Shown: positions 15,786-23,302, counted from the stretch's first letter. The stretch is 64,000 nucleotides of DNA from Pseudomonadota bacterium (GCA_023386645.1 JAEWJI010000021.1:1-64000); one strand, 5' to 3'. The notes: generated by a model from the letters alone, not told the origin. Numbers and translations are program-made.

Positions 15786-16831
15786 CAGAACAGCTTGGGC
15801 GCGGGGGCCAGGGGGAAGGGCCCCAGGAACGACCGGCCGTCGCGGAACTCCAGGGTCAGGGCGACGTCGCCCTCGCCGCCGGCGATAGATGTGGCCGCCG
15901 CGGCCCCCGCGGCCCCGCCGCGATTGACCGCGCCCGAGCCTGAGCGCGCCAGGCCGGCCAGGGCCTGCATGGGCTTTTCGGCCCGGAGCGCGATCGATCC
16001 GACCAGCCGCCCGTCCGCGTCCGCAGACAGGCTGTCGCTGCTCAGCAGGGCGCGGCTTTCGCCGGCGCTGAGCTGGCCGCGCACCCGCGTGAAACGGCCG
16101 CCGGCGCGAATCCAGTTGGCGAACACGCCTTCCGCGTCCGCGCCCTTCAGGCGCGAGGCGTCGTTGACCACCGCCTCGATCTGGGCCGACAGCCGGCCGT
16201 TCTGGGCGACCCCCTGCACCGGCCCGTTATCGCGCCCTTCGGCCTCGACCAGCCGCAGCAGGATATCGACGCTGTCGCCATTGTCGGCGCCCGTCGGGGC
16301 CAGGTGGGGCCTCAGGTAGAATTCCGCCCGCTCGGCGCGGCTGATCGGAAACGGCTCGGCTCCGGCGTGGGCGGTGAACACTGGCTCGACCAGCTCCACC
16401 GCCACGTTCGGATAGGGCTGATCCAGGCCATGGACGCTCATCCGCAGCGCCCGGCCGGAAACATCGACGCGGCCCTTTTCCGCCCGCGTGAGAGTGAGGC
16501 CGTCCGGGGCGATCAGCACCCACTTCAGAGGATTGTAGGCGTTGGCCTCGGCCAGCATGCGCGGCGCGGCCACGGCGTGGCGCGAAGGTGCGGCGGCGAC
16601 GAAATCCCGCGCCTCCAGCCGCACGCGGAAGGGCCAGCCCGAGGCGTTCAGGCTCGACCATTGGGCGGTCCAGCCCGCCTGGCGCATGGCGGCTGCCCGC
16701 GCCTCGACGCGGCTCTCCACCTCGCGAGCCAGGTAGAACCACCAGCCGGTCCACGCGGCGAGCGCCACGGCGAACAGGGCGAGCGGGACGATGAGGCCGG
16801 CGCGGCCGTGGCGGGGCGGGGCTTCGGTCAT
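15785..16831 (-). CDS. DUF2125 family membrane-anchored protein
   Basis: 348 residues. After a short polar start there is one helix (LIVPLALFAVALAAWTGWWF), then a long periplasmic beta-rich domain with the DUF2125 hallmarks GWPFRVRLEARD (residues about 66-77) and ALRMSVHG. It ends GDVALTLEFRDGRSFLGPFP. The fold family is distantly AsmA/YdbH-like, suggesting a lipid- or envelope-related role, but no function is established. It starts the run DUF2125, chorismate mutase-like, hisC, and sits 13 bases after the lysA stop, so one long transcript from argH through hisC is possible. Confidence 0.8.
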   Translation of the reverse strand: MTEAPPRHGRAGLIVPLALFAVALAAWTGWWFYLAREVESRVEARAAAMRQAGWTAQWSSLNASGWPFRVRLEARDFVAAAPSRHAVAAPRMLAEANAYNPLKWVLIAPDGLTLTRAEKGRVDVSGRALRMSVHGLDQPYPNVAVELVEPVFTAHAGAEPFPISRAERAEFYLRPHLAPTGADNGDSVDILLRLVEAEGRDNGPVQGVAQNGRLSAQIEAVVNDASRLKGADAEGVFANWIRAGGRFTRVRGQLSAGESRALLSSDSLSADADGRLVGSIALRAEKPMQALAGLARSGSGAVNRGGAAGAAAATSIAGGEGDVALTLEFRDGRSFLGPFPLAPAPKLF

Positions 16832-16844
16832 GCGGCGTCCTCGC

Positions 16845-18122
16845 TCAATCCAGCCATGGCGCCAGCGGCTCGCGCTCCAGCATGTCCGCGTACGACGGCC
16901 GGGGCCTCACGACGGCGAACCGGTCGCCGCGAACGAGCACCTCCGGGACCAGCAGACGCGAGTTGTATTCCCCGGCCATGACCGCGCCATAGGCGCCCGC
17001 GCTCATGAAGGCGACAAGGTCCCCGGCCTGGAGCGGCGGCAGGATCCGGTCGCGCGCGAAGGTGTCTCCGGTCTCGCAGACCGGGCCGACGACATCATGG
17101 GGCAGCGCGGCGCCTGGCCGAGGCCGGACGGCGACGATGTCGTGGAAGGCCTCGTAGAGCGTGGGACGGATCAGGTCGTTCATGGCCGCGTCCAGCACCA
17201 GGAAGCGTCGGCCGTCGGAGCGTTCGTTGACCTGGATCACCCGGCTCAGCAGCACTCCGGCGTTGGCGGCCAGCAGGCGGCCCGGCTCGAAGGCGGCCTC
17301 GACCCCGAGACCCCGGAGCGCGCCGGCCGCCGCGGCGACGTAGTCCGCGATCGAGGGCGTCTCCGCCTCACCGAAATAGGGCACGCCGAGTCCGCCGCCG
17401 AGGTCGAGGCGCTCGACCGCGAACCCCTGGGCCCGCAGCTGCAGGGTCATGTCGCGCAGGACGGCGAACGCGGCCTCCAGCGGCGCCAGGTCGGTGATCT
17501 GGCTGCCGATGTGGCAGGCGAGCCCGAGCGGCCTCAGGTGCGGGGAGGCGGCCGCCCGGGCATAGAGCGCCAGCGCCTCCTCGACCGGCACTCCGAACTT
17601 GTCGCCCGCTCCACCGGTGGTGATCTTCGGATGGGCCCCGGCCCCGACGCGCGGGTTCACCCGCACGACGACGGGCGCGATCACCGTGCGAGCCCCCGCG
17701 ATCGCCGCCAGCCGGTCCATCTCGGCCGAGGACTCGACATTGATCTGTCGCAGCCCCGTATCGAGCGCGAAGCCCAGCTCCTCGTCCGTCTTGCCGACGC
17801 CGGAGAAGATCACCCGGTCCGCCGGCATGCCCGCCGCCAGGGCGCGGCGGATTTCGCCGCCCGAAACCGTGTCGGCGCCCGAGCCCAGGCGCGCCAGGGT
17901 GCTGAGAACCGAGAGGTTGGAGTTGGCCTTGACCGCGAATGCGATCAGGGCCTCGCCGAGGGCCTCACGCTCGGAGTCCACCGCCTCGCGCAGCAGGCGG
18001 TAATGCCGCTCCAGGGTCGCAGCCGAATAGACATAGGTCGGGGTGCCGACCTCGGCGGCCAGGGCCTCCAGCGACACACCCTCGGCGTGCAGCTCCCCCG
18101 CCCGGACGGCGAAATGGTGCAC
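16845..18122 (-). CDS. lysA: Diaminopimelate decarboxylase
   Basis: 425 residues from GTG (MHHFAVRAGEL). Fold-type III PLP enzyme signatures: FAVKANSNLSVL (PLP lysine), SGVGKTDEELGFAL, CHIGSQI, LDLGGGLGVPY, FEPGRLLAANAGVLL, and the active-site CETGDTFARD near residue 350. It decarboxylates meso-diaminopimelate to L-lysine, the last step of lysine synthesis. It follows the small LptM-like lipoprotein gene by only three bases, the usual argH-lptM-lysA arrangement in alphaproteobacteria. Length and all motifs are normal. Confidence 0.95.
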   Translation of the reverse strand: MHHFAVRAGELHAEGVSLEALAAEVGTPTYVYSAATLERHYRLLREAVDSEREALGEALIAFAVKANSNLSVLSTLARLGSGADTVSGGEIRRALAAGMPADRVIFSGVGKTDEELGFALDTGLRQINVESSAEMDRLAAIAGARTVIAPVVVRVNPRVGAGAHPKITTGGAGDKFGVPVEEALALYARAAASPHLRPLGLACHIGSQITDLAPLEAAFAVLRDMTLQLRAQGFAVERLDLGGGLGVPYFGEAETPSIADYVAAAAGALRGLGVEAAFEPGRLLAANAGVLLSRVIQVNERSDGRRFLVLDAAMNDLIRPTLYEAFHDIVAVRPRPGAALPHDVVGPVCETGDTFARDRILPPLQAGDLVAFMSAGAYGAVMAGEYNSRLLVPEVLVRGDRFAVVRPRPSYADMLEREPLAPWLD

Positions 18123-18125
18123 GGG

Positions 18126-18356
18126 TTACTGGGGCCCCTTGCCCGCGGCCGTGGCGCCGAAGGGATTGGGCGGACCGCCGTCAATCGGCTGCTGGCTGGA
18201 CGGCCGATTGACCGTCGCCGGGTCGGGCAGGCTGGGCGCGCTCGCGTCGCGGGGCGCGCGCTCGGTTTCGCGCGCGGGGGGCGCCTCGAGGTCGGCCATG
18301 CGGCCGCAGCCGGCCAGAGCCAGGCTCGCGCCCGCCAGAAGGATGAGGGTTCTCAT
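18126..18356 (-). CDS. lptM: LptM-like small lipoprotein
   Basis: 76 residues. A short signal peptide ends in a lipobox (SLALAGC, Cys about residue 17) and the mature part begins CGRMADLEAPP, then is Pro/Ser-rich and unstructured. Small lipoproteins with a CG-x-x-x-x-L-x-x-P start between argH and lysA belong to the LptM/YifL group; LptM assists LptD oxidative maturation at the outer membrane in E. coli. The usual KGPL part of the motif is altered to MADL, so the assignment relies partly on position. ATGA overlap with the argH stop shows coupling. Confidence 0.68.
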   Translation of the reverse strand: MRTLILLAGASLALAGCGRMADLEAPPARETERAPRDASAPSLPDPATVNRPSSQQPIDGGPPNPFGATAAGKGPQ

Positions 18357-19804
18357 GACAGGCGCTCTCTCCATTCGGCGATCCGCGCCCGGACCTGTTC
18401 CGGCGCGGTTCCCCCGAAGCTCTGGCGACTGGCGCAAGAAGCCTCGGGGCTCAGGACCTTGTAAACCGCCGAGGTGACGCCCGGCTCCAGGGCCTGTAAT
18501 TCTTCCAGCGGGAGTTGCTCCAGACCCACGCCCAGGGCCTCGGCCCGTTTCACGGCCGCGCCGGTCACATGGTGGGCGCGGCGGAAAGGCAGGTTCAGCT
18601 CACGCACCAGCCAGTCGGCCAGGTCGGTGGCCGTCGAGAAGCCCGCGCCCGCCGCCGCCGCCATCCGTTCGACGTTGGGTTGGAGAGCCGCGACCATGGC
18701 GGTCATGGCCCCGACCGCCAGATCGAGCGCGTCGAACGCCTCGAACACCGGCGGCTTGTCCTCCTGCATGTCCTTGGAATAGGCCAGCGGCAGGCCCTTC
18801 ATCACCGTTGTCAGGGCCATCAGGGCGCCGGTGATCCGTCCCGTCTTGGCGCGCACCAGTTCCGCGGCGTCGGGATTGCGCTTCTGCGGCATGATCGACG
18901 ACCCGGTGGTCAGATCGTCCGGCAGGGTGACGAAGCCGAACTGGGGCGTCATCCAGACCACGATCTCCTCGGCCAGGCGCGACAGGTGTCCCGCGCAGAT
19001 CGAAGCCGCCGCGAGACTCTCCAGAGCGAAGTCGCGATCCGAGACCGCGTCCAGGCTGTTGCCCATCGGCCGGTCGAAGCCGAGCGCGCGGGCCGTGGCG
19101 TGGCGGTCGATCGGGAAGGGCGACCCGGCGAGCGCGGCGGCGCCCAGCGGGCTCTCGTTCATCCGGGCCCGGGCGTCGGTGAAGCGTGCGGCGTCGCGGC
19201 CGATCATCTCGACGTAGGCCATCAGGTGATGACCGAAGGTAACTGGCTGGGCGGGCTGCAGATGGGTGAAGCCAGGCATCAGGTCCCCGGCATGGGCCTC
19301 GGCCTTGTCCAGCAGCGCGCGCTGCAGGCCCTTGAGCTGCTCGACCGTGCGGTCGCAGGCGTCCCGGACCCAGAGGCGAAAGTCGGTCGCGACCTGGTCG
19401 TTGCGGCTCCGCGCGGTGTGCAGCCGCCCGGCCGGCTCCCCGATCAGCTCCGCCAGCCGGGCCTCCACGTTCATGTGGATGTCCTCGAACTGGTCGCGGA
19501 ACGGGAAGGTCCCGTCCCTGATCTCCGCCTCGATGGCGTCGAGCCCCCCCAGGATCGCCTCGCCATCGCGCGCCGCGACGATCCCTTCCGCCATCAGCAT
19601 GCGGCAATGCGCCCGAGACCCGGCCAGATCCTGGGACCACAGGCGACGATCGACTCCGATCGAGACATTGATCGCCTGCATGATCTCGGCGGGCCGGGCG
19701 GAGAAGCGGCCGCCCCACATGTCCTGGCCGCCCGAGGCGCCGGCTTGACCCTGGCCGTCGGCTCCGGCCTTAGTCGAGCCATCGGGTGCGGAGCGGTCGG
19801 TCAT
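18353..19804 (-). CDS. argH: Argininosuccinate lyase
   Basis: 483 residues from the ATG at 19804; the core begins MWGGRFSARPAEIMQ, so a start at 19720 is also possible and would remove a 28-residue Gly/Ala/Asp-rich leader. Family motifs: HMNVEARLAE, TARSRNDQVATD, FTHLQPAQPVTFGHH, and the signature GSSIMPQKRNPD with the catalytic Ser. It splits argininosuccinate into arginine and fumarate. With the 19804 start, its ATG overlaps the ATG of the divergent TlpA-like gene inside CATG, leaving no intergenic space; this is one argument for the shorter form. First gene of the argH-lptM-lysA run. Confidence 0.94.
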   Translation of the reverse strand: MTDRSAPDGSTKAGADGQGQAGASGGQDMWGGRFSARPAEIMQAINVSIGVDRRLWSQDLAGSRAHCRMLMAEGIVAARDGEAILGGLDAIEAEIRDGTFPFRDQFEDIHMNVEARLAELIGEPAGRLHTARSRNDQVATDFRLWVRDACDRTVEQLKGLQRALLDKAEAHAGDLMPGFTHLQPAQPVTFGHHLMAYVEMIGRDAARFTDARARMNESPLGAAALAGSPFPIDRHATARALGFDRPMGNSLDAVSDRDFALESLAAASICAGHLSRLAEEIVVWMTPQFGFVTLPDDLTTGSSIMPQKRNPDAAELVRAKTGRITGALMALTTVMKGLPLAYSKDMQEDKPPVFEAFDALDLAVGAMTAMVAALQPNVERMAAAAGAGFSTATDLADWLVRELNLPFRRAHHVTGAAVKRAEALGVGLEQLPLEELQALEPGVTSAVYKVLSPEASCASRQSFGGTAPEQVRARIAEWRERLS

Positions 19805-20450
19805 GGCGGAGAGCTCGAAGCGGGGACGGAAGGGCTGGGCGATCGGCCTCGGCCTGGCGGCCGTGGTCGTTGGCGCGATCGTCGTCTTCGCCCTAAACGG
19901 CCGCGAGGGAGCCGACAACCGTGCGGCCGACCCCCGCCCCGCCGCGAGCGCGGCCAGGAGCGACCTCGCCCGCTTCGCGACCGGACGACTGGCGCGGCTG
20001 GAGACCCCCGCCGAGACCCCGGCGGCCCCTGACTATGTGTTCAAGACGCGCGACGGCGCCGACGCCCGCTTCTCCGACTTCAGGGGCCGGGTGGTGGTGG
20101 TCAATCTGTGGGCCATGTGGTGTGCGCCCTGCCGCACGGAGATGCCGACCCTGGCGGCGCTCGCGCAGACCTATGAGGGTCGGGACCTGGTCGTCCTGCC
20201 GATCAACGTCGACGTGGGCGAGGACGCCCTGGCCCAGGCGCGCAGTTTCATCGATGTGCACGAACCGCTGCCGCTCTACACCGACCCGAAGTTCGAACTG
20301 CCCTTCCTGTTTCCGGGCAAGGGCAAGATGCCCCAGACGATCCTGCTGGACCGCCAGGGGCGGGTGCGCGCGGCCTATTCGGGCGAGGCTGACTGGAATG
20401 GGCCCGAGGCGCGGGCCCTGATCGACGCCCTGCTGGCGGAGCCGGCCTGA
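19803..20450 (+). CDS. TlpA-like membrane-anchored thioredoxin-fold protein
   Basis: 215 residues. A basic N-terminus and one uncleaved helix (WAIGLGLAAVVVGAIVVFAL) tether a periplasmic thioredoxin domain. The redox motif is WCAPC in NLWAMWCAPCRTEMPTL (about residues 100-116), followed by the cis-Pro region KMPQTILLDRQG. Such proteins reduce disulfides in periplasmic targets, for example apocytochromes or metal sites; the target is not evident here. It is divergent from argH with overlapping start codons, and converges on the small gene ending at 20469. A 7-base GAGCCGG/CCGGCTC hairpin spans its stop codon without a T-run. Confidence 0.88.
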   Translation: MAESSKRGRKGWAIGLGLAAVVVGAIVVFALNGREGADNRAADPRPAASAARSDLARFATGRLARLETPAETPAAPDYVFKTRDGADARFSDFRGRVVVVNLWAMWCAPCRTEMPTLAALAQTYEGRDLVVLPINVDVGEDALAQARSFIDVHEPLPLYTDPKFELPFLFPGKGKMPQTILLDRQGRVRAAYSGEADWNGPEARALIDALLAEPA

Positions 20451-20468
20451 ACCGGCTCCGCGCCGGGG

Positions 20469-20765
20469 TCAGTTGCCCCGGGCGTCCGTGGCTGTCTCGG
20501 CCTTCTGCTCGTTGGCCTCGACTTCGAGACGGTCGGTCGCCTCGTCGACCTCCTGGGCCGCCTCCTTGGCGCCGGCGGCGATGGCCGAGCCCAGCTGCTG
20601 GGCTTCTTCCTTGAGGGCGGCGCCGGCCTCTTCGGCGTTGTGGCCCGTTTCGGCCGCAGCCGCGTTGGCGTCGGCCTGGGCGTTGTCCTGCTCGGCCTCG
20701 GTGCAGGCGGCGGCGCCCAGCGACAGGGCGGCGAGGGCGGCGAAGGTGGCGACGGTCAGGCGCAT
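20469..20765 (-). CDS. Small Ala/Glu-rich exported, probably lipid-anchored protein
   Basis: 98 residues. A signal peptide (MRLTVATFAALAALSLGAA) ends at Cys21 in GAAACTEAEQ; the Ala at -3 makes the lipobox imperfect. The mature chain is almost wholly Ala, Glu, Gln, Asn, Asp and Lys and is predicted helical (AGAALKEEAQQLGSAIAAGA), like small envelope or stress-associated lipoproteins. It lacks Trp, Tyr and Phe after the signal. It lies 29 bases downstream of the membrane-tethered regulator gene on the same strand, so the regulator and this gene may be cotranscribed. No enzymatic function is suggested. Confidence 0.65.
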   Translation of the reverse strand: MRLTVATFAALAALSLGAAACTEAEQDNAQADANAAAAETGHNAEEAGAALKEEAQQLGSAIAAGAKEAAQEVDEATDRLEVEANEQKAETATDARGN

Positions 20766-20794
20766 GATGTATCTCCCGGGGTGAACCTTGGCCG

Positions 20795-21889
20795 TTAACG
20801 CGGCTGCCCGTCCGGAGTTTCCAGCGCCCGGCGCGCGAGCATCACGCCCGCGACCAGACAGGCGGCGAACAACCCCGCCTCCGCCGCTGCCGTCACCGTC
20901 TGGCTGAGCGGGCCGAAGCCTGGCTCGCCGAAGATCGCGCCGATCCTCTCCAGCCTCAGACGGGATCCGGGAAAGCTCCGCGCCAGCATCTCGAGGCTGC
21001 CCCCCATCAGCCGCCCGTCCATCGACGGGATGGCGACGCCCGACGAGGCGCCGCACAGGCTGGCCGCCAACACGCCTTTGCGAACCGCCCAGCGCCCTCG
21101 CTGGCGCACGGCCCATCCCGCTGCGAGGCCGACCGCACCGCCCAGCACAGCGCCCTCCGCCGCCCCGGTGATGTCGCCGGGCGCCCGGCCGAACAGCAGG
21201 GTGAAGGCCTCCATCCCCAAGGCCTCGACCACGCCCCCGACGATCGCGCCGCCGACCGCACCGCCGAGCATGGTCAGGACAAAACGGTGTCGCCGGGCCA
21301 GCCCGCCGGCCGCGACCCCCAGGCTCACGCCGGCGCCGCCGAGCACCGCGACCACGGCGGTCAGGGCGACCAGCACCAGCATCACCGATCCCGAGCCCAT
21401 GCCCGCGCCTGTCACCGGCGCGACCCCCAGCGTCCCGTAGAGCAGGCCCCCGAGCACCCCGGCCCCGCCCGCCCCCAAGGCCCCGCCCGCCGCCGGGATC
21501 AGGACCGTGCGCGTGGCGGCGTTCGTCGAAGCCGAGCGCGCGGTCGGTGCAGCCCTCCGAAGCTCCACCCGCTCGACCGGCGCGATGAACCGGTACCCAT
21601 GCTTGGGAACGGTCTCGATGAAGCGCGGTCTGACCGCGTCGTCGCCCAGCTGACGCCGCAGGGTGCGGATGCACTGGGTCAAGGCTTCGTCAGTGACCGG
21701 CACGCCGGCCCAGATTTCCTCCAGGAACCTCGTCTTGGTCACCAGCCTGCCTTCCTCGCGGATCAGCAGGCACAGGGCGTCGAAATATCGGGGGCTGAGG
21801 TCGATCGGCCCGCCGTCGCGCAGCAGCCGTCGTTCCGTCGCGTGGAGCTCGAAACCGTCGAAGCGGCAGACCTCGTTCACCTTCTCCAC
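20795..21889 (-). CDS. Membrane-tethered winged-helix (OmpR/CadC-type) regulator
   Basis: 364 residues, GTG start. Residues 8-105 form an OmpR/PhoB-type winged helix (FDGFELHATERRLLRDGGPI, then LVTKTRFLEEIW, CIRTLRRQLGDD, and IETVPKHGYRFIAPV), the CadC/ToxR type used without a receiver domain. The remaining 250 residues are unusual: several Gly/Ala-rich hydrophobic segments (AAGGALGAGGAGVLGGLLYG, the part around VVAVLGGAGVSLGVAAGG, MLGGAVGGAIVGGVVEALG) that look like three to six membrane helices with glycine-zipper character. It would sense something in or near the membrane and bind DNA from there. Targets are unknown; the small exported-protein gene just downstream is a candidate. Confidence 0.78.
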   Translation of the reverse strand: MEKVNEVCRFDGFELHATERRLLRDGGPIDLSPRYFDALCLLIREEGRLVTKTRFLEEIWAGVPVTDEALTQCIRTLRRQLGDDAVRPRFIETVPKHGYRFIAPVERVELRRAAPTARSASTNAATRTVLIPAAGGALGAGGAGVLGGLLYGTLGVAPVTGAGMGSGSVMLVLVALTAVVAVLGGAGVSLGVAAGGLARRHRFVLTMLGGAVGGAIVGGVVEALGMEAFTLLFGRAPGDITGAAEGAVLGGAVGLAAGWAVRQRGRWAVRKGVLAASLCGASSGVAIPSMDGRLMGGSLEMLARSFPGSRLRLERIGAIFGEPGFGPLSQTVTAAAEAGLFAACLVAGVMLARRALETPDGQPR

Positions 21890-22038
21890 CCGTGCGTGAG
21901 GACGTCGCCCGGACAGTCGGTCATGGCGGAAGGGAGGGCAATGCCGTTGCGCAGATCCGCTGGTGGCTGGGGGGAGCTACACCCTTGGACCCACATTGGC
22001 GCGCTTGCTAAAGGTCGCTGTCTAGTGAAGGTGGAGAA

Positions 22039-22062
22039 GTCCGCCTCCGACCCGTAGCGGAC
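22039..22062. repeat. Short palindromic motif, copy 1
   Basis: Imperfect palindrome with perfect 6-base ends GTCCGC...GCGGAC around CTCCGACCCGTA. It lies 51 bases before the first small orphan gene (22114). Related copies occur at 22398, 22459 (partial), 22484, 22824 and 23178. Confidence 0.75.
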
Positions 22063-22113
22063 CGCGCGCCGCTCCGCTTATGCTATGGTGTCCACGGACA
22101 GGGGAACGAACCA

Positions 22114-22371
22114 ATGACGCAGATCGAGGGTCCGGAAGAAAGAGCGGCAACCCTCTTGAACGGCGTCATGATCGTGATTTTGTCGGTGCTGCTCGCAGCA
22201 GTCGCGGTCTGGGGAGCGTCAGACTACCTATGGCGTGCCGTGACGCAGGGCGCAGGGTTCTGGCAGATCGAAATCTTCGTCCGGTTTCTGATCCCTTTCG
22301 GTCTCGTCGTTGCCGCCGTTCGAGGGGTCCGGTTTGGTTTGCAGATGATGCGCTCGAAATCTTCCCACTGA
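22114..22371 (+). CDS. Small two-helix membrane protein, unknown function
   Basis: 85 residues with a good ribosome-binding site (ACAGGGGAACG, about 8 bases before ATG). Two hydrophobic helices are evident (MIVILSVLLAAVAVWGASDY and IFVRFLIPFGLVVAAVRGV), separated by a short aromatic loop and ending in a basic tail. I do not recognise a family. It is the first of three small plus-strand genes in a patch with lower GC than its surroundings and with repeated palindromic motifs on either side (51 bases upstream, 26 bases downstream). Its codon use is less GC3-biased than neighbouring housekeeping genes, which fits recent acquisition. Confidence 0.6.
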   Translation: MTQIEGPEERAATLLNGVMIVILSVLLAAVAVWGASDYLWRAVTQGAGFWQIEIFVRFLIPFGLVVAAVRGVRFGLQMMRSKSSH

Positions 22372-22397
22372 GGAAGGGGTTAAGGGGACGGCTTGAT

Positions 22398-22421
22398 GTC
22401 CGCTTCCCACCCGTAGCAGCC
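22398..22421. repeat. Short palindromic motif, copy 2
   Basis: GTCCGCTTCCCACCCGTAGC, with a degenerate right arm (GCAGCC in place of GCGGAC). It begins 26 bases after the stop of the small membrane-protein gene. Confidence 0.7.
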
Positions 22422-22458
22422 CCTCGGGCAGGTCCACTTGGGGGCGAGGTGGCTCAAG

Positions 22459-22507
22459 GTCCGCTTCCCGGCTTTGGTCCAGCATCCGCTCCCGACCCAT
22501 AGCGGCG
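22459..22507. repeat. Short palindromic motif, partial copy plus copy 3
   Basis: A left half-copy (GTCCGCTTCCCGGC, 22459-22472) is followed 11 bases later by a full copy, ATCCGCTCCCGACCCATAGC and then GGCG (22484-22507), with CCGCT/AGCGG arms. The full copy ends 36 bases before the start of the gene at 22544. Confidence 0.7.
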
Positions 22508-22543
22508 GTTCGCGACCTCTGGCACCATCGCAGCGGAGGTCGC

Positions 22544-22822
22544 ATGGCTCGAAACGACTACGAAGGTGAATACGTCACCGGCGGCGAGTTTCTCTACGAC
22601 GGCCAAGTGCCGAAGCGGATCGCAATCATCGCCCGCGATTACGACGTCTGGTATTCGATGGCACGAGCCGAAGACTGGCTAGAGCCGGGACAGCGGCCCA
22701 CCCCGCTCGGGCCGGATGGCCTACTCTACTACCAACAAGGCGAGCTAAAACCTCATCAGACGTTGGATGACGTGAAGGCGTGGATCGAGGCTAAAGACTA
22801 CGGCCCGATCAAGTGGGATTAA
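22544..22822 (+). CDS. Small soluble orphan protein
   Basis: 92 residues with a strong ribosome-binding site (GCGGAGG five bases before ATG). The chain is polar and aromatic-rich (GEYVTGGEFLYDGQVPKRI, VWYSMARAEDWLEPGQRP, LDDVKAWIEAKDYGP), with no membrane helix or signal peptide. The composition and size suggest a small globular cytoplasmic protein, but no known motif is visible. It is the middle gene of the three-gene patch and has a motif copy before its start and another two bases after its stop. Whether it forms a pair with a neighbour (for example toxin-antitoxin or effector-immunity) cannot be supported from sequence. Confidence 0.55.
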   Translation: MARNDYEGEYVTGGEFLYDGQVPKRIAIIARDYDVWYSMARAEDWLEPGQRPTPLGPDGLLYYQQGELKPHQTLDDVKAWIEAKDYGPIKWD

Positions 22823-22823
22823 C

Positions 22824-22845
22824 CTCCGCTCTCGACCCATCTCAG
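22824..22845. repeat. Short palindromic motif, copy 4 (degenerate)
   Basis: CTCCGCTCTCGACCCATCTC followed by AG. The left part and the GACCCAT core match the other copies; the right arm is decayed. It lies 49 bases before the gene at 22895. Confidence 0.6.
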
Positions 22846-22894
22846 TCAGTCGGAACGTCTGCTATAGCTACGCCCGAGCGAATGGGAGCGGACT

Positions 22895-23179
22895 ATGCCA
22901 GCGGCTACGCCGGAGGACCAAAAGGCGGTATCGGAAATATACGACGCGCTCTGGGCACTCGTGGATCGTCGGACCCAGCCAGAGCAGTTTCCGGAGTTTG
23001 TCGCGACCCGGCATCCCGAGAACGCTGTCGAGTTGGCCGGGAACACGGATGGTCTGTTGCTGCTGGCCGCCTACGCGCTCCGCACGGCGATGGCGAAACA
23101 TGAAGGCTATCACGAGCACATTGATGAGGCGGCCTTTGCGAAGGCCGGAAGCGTCCCTGTGATCATCAGTCGGCTATGA
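22895..23179 (+). CDS. Small soluble orphan protein, helical
   Basis: 94 residues with a ribosome-binding site (GGGAGCGG) seven bases before ATG. Sequence is mostly helical and acidic (ATPEDQKAVSEIYDALWALV, then LLLLAAYALRTAMAKHEGYH), ending in a short strand (SVPVIISRL). No signal peptide or catalytic motif is apparent and I do not recognise the family. It has the size and composition of small immunity or regulatory proteins, but that is only an impression. The last palindromic motif copy overlaps its stop codon by two bases. Confidence 0.55.
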   Translation: MPAATPEDQKAVSEIYDALWALVDRRTQPEQFPEFVATRHPENAVELAGNTDGLLLLAAYALRTAMAKHEGYHEHIDEAAFAKAGSVPVIISRL

Positions 23180-23201
23180 CCGCTTCCCACCCTTAGCGGA
23201 C
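23178..23201. repeat. Short palindromic motif, copy 5
   Basis: GACCGCTTCCCACCCTTAGC followed by GGAC. CCGCT/AGCGG arms flank the TCCCACCCT core. It overlaps the TGA of the preceding small gene and is the last copy in the patch. Confidence 0.75.
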
Positions 23202-23302
23202 GTTCTGATGGACTGCTTCAGGGCTATCGAACCGCTGATGTGGGGGTACGCTTGATGCTGGGTTCGGCACGTTAGATGCCTGAACTTCCACAACATTCCC
23301 CA

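Noticed and set aside
20439..20458. Terminator after the TlpA-like gene
   Set aside because: A perfect 7-base stem exists but spans the stop codon and has no T-run; recorded only within the gene entry.
20766..21674. Long upstream extension of the small Ala/Glu-rich gene
   Set aside because: The extension runs antisense-frame through the winged-helix regulator and is Gly/Arg-rich; only the last 98 residues from 20765 begin with a proper signal peptide.
22039..23201. Integron cassette array with attC sites
   Set aside because: The palindromes lack the GTTRRRY/RYYYAAC core and the length of attC sites and no integrase is present; only the cassette-like layout is retained as a hypothesis.
22039..23201. 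CRISPR array
   Set aside because: Copies are imperfect, unevenly spaced and separated by genes; no spacers of uniform size or cas genes are present.
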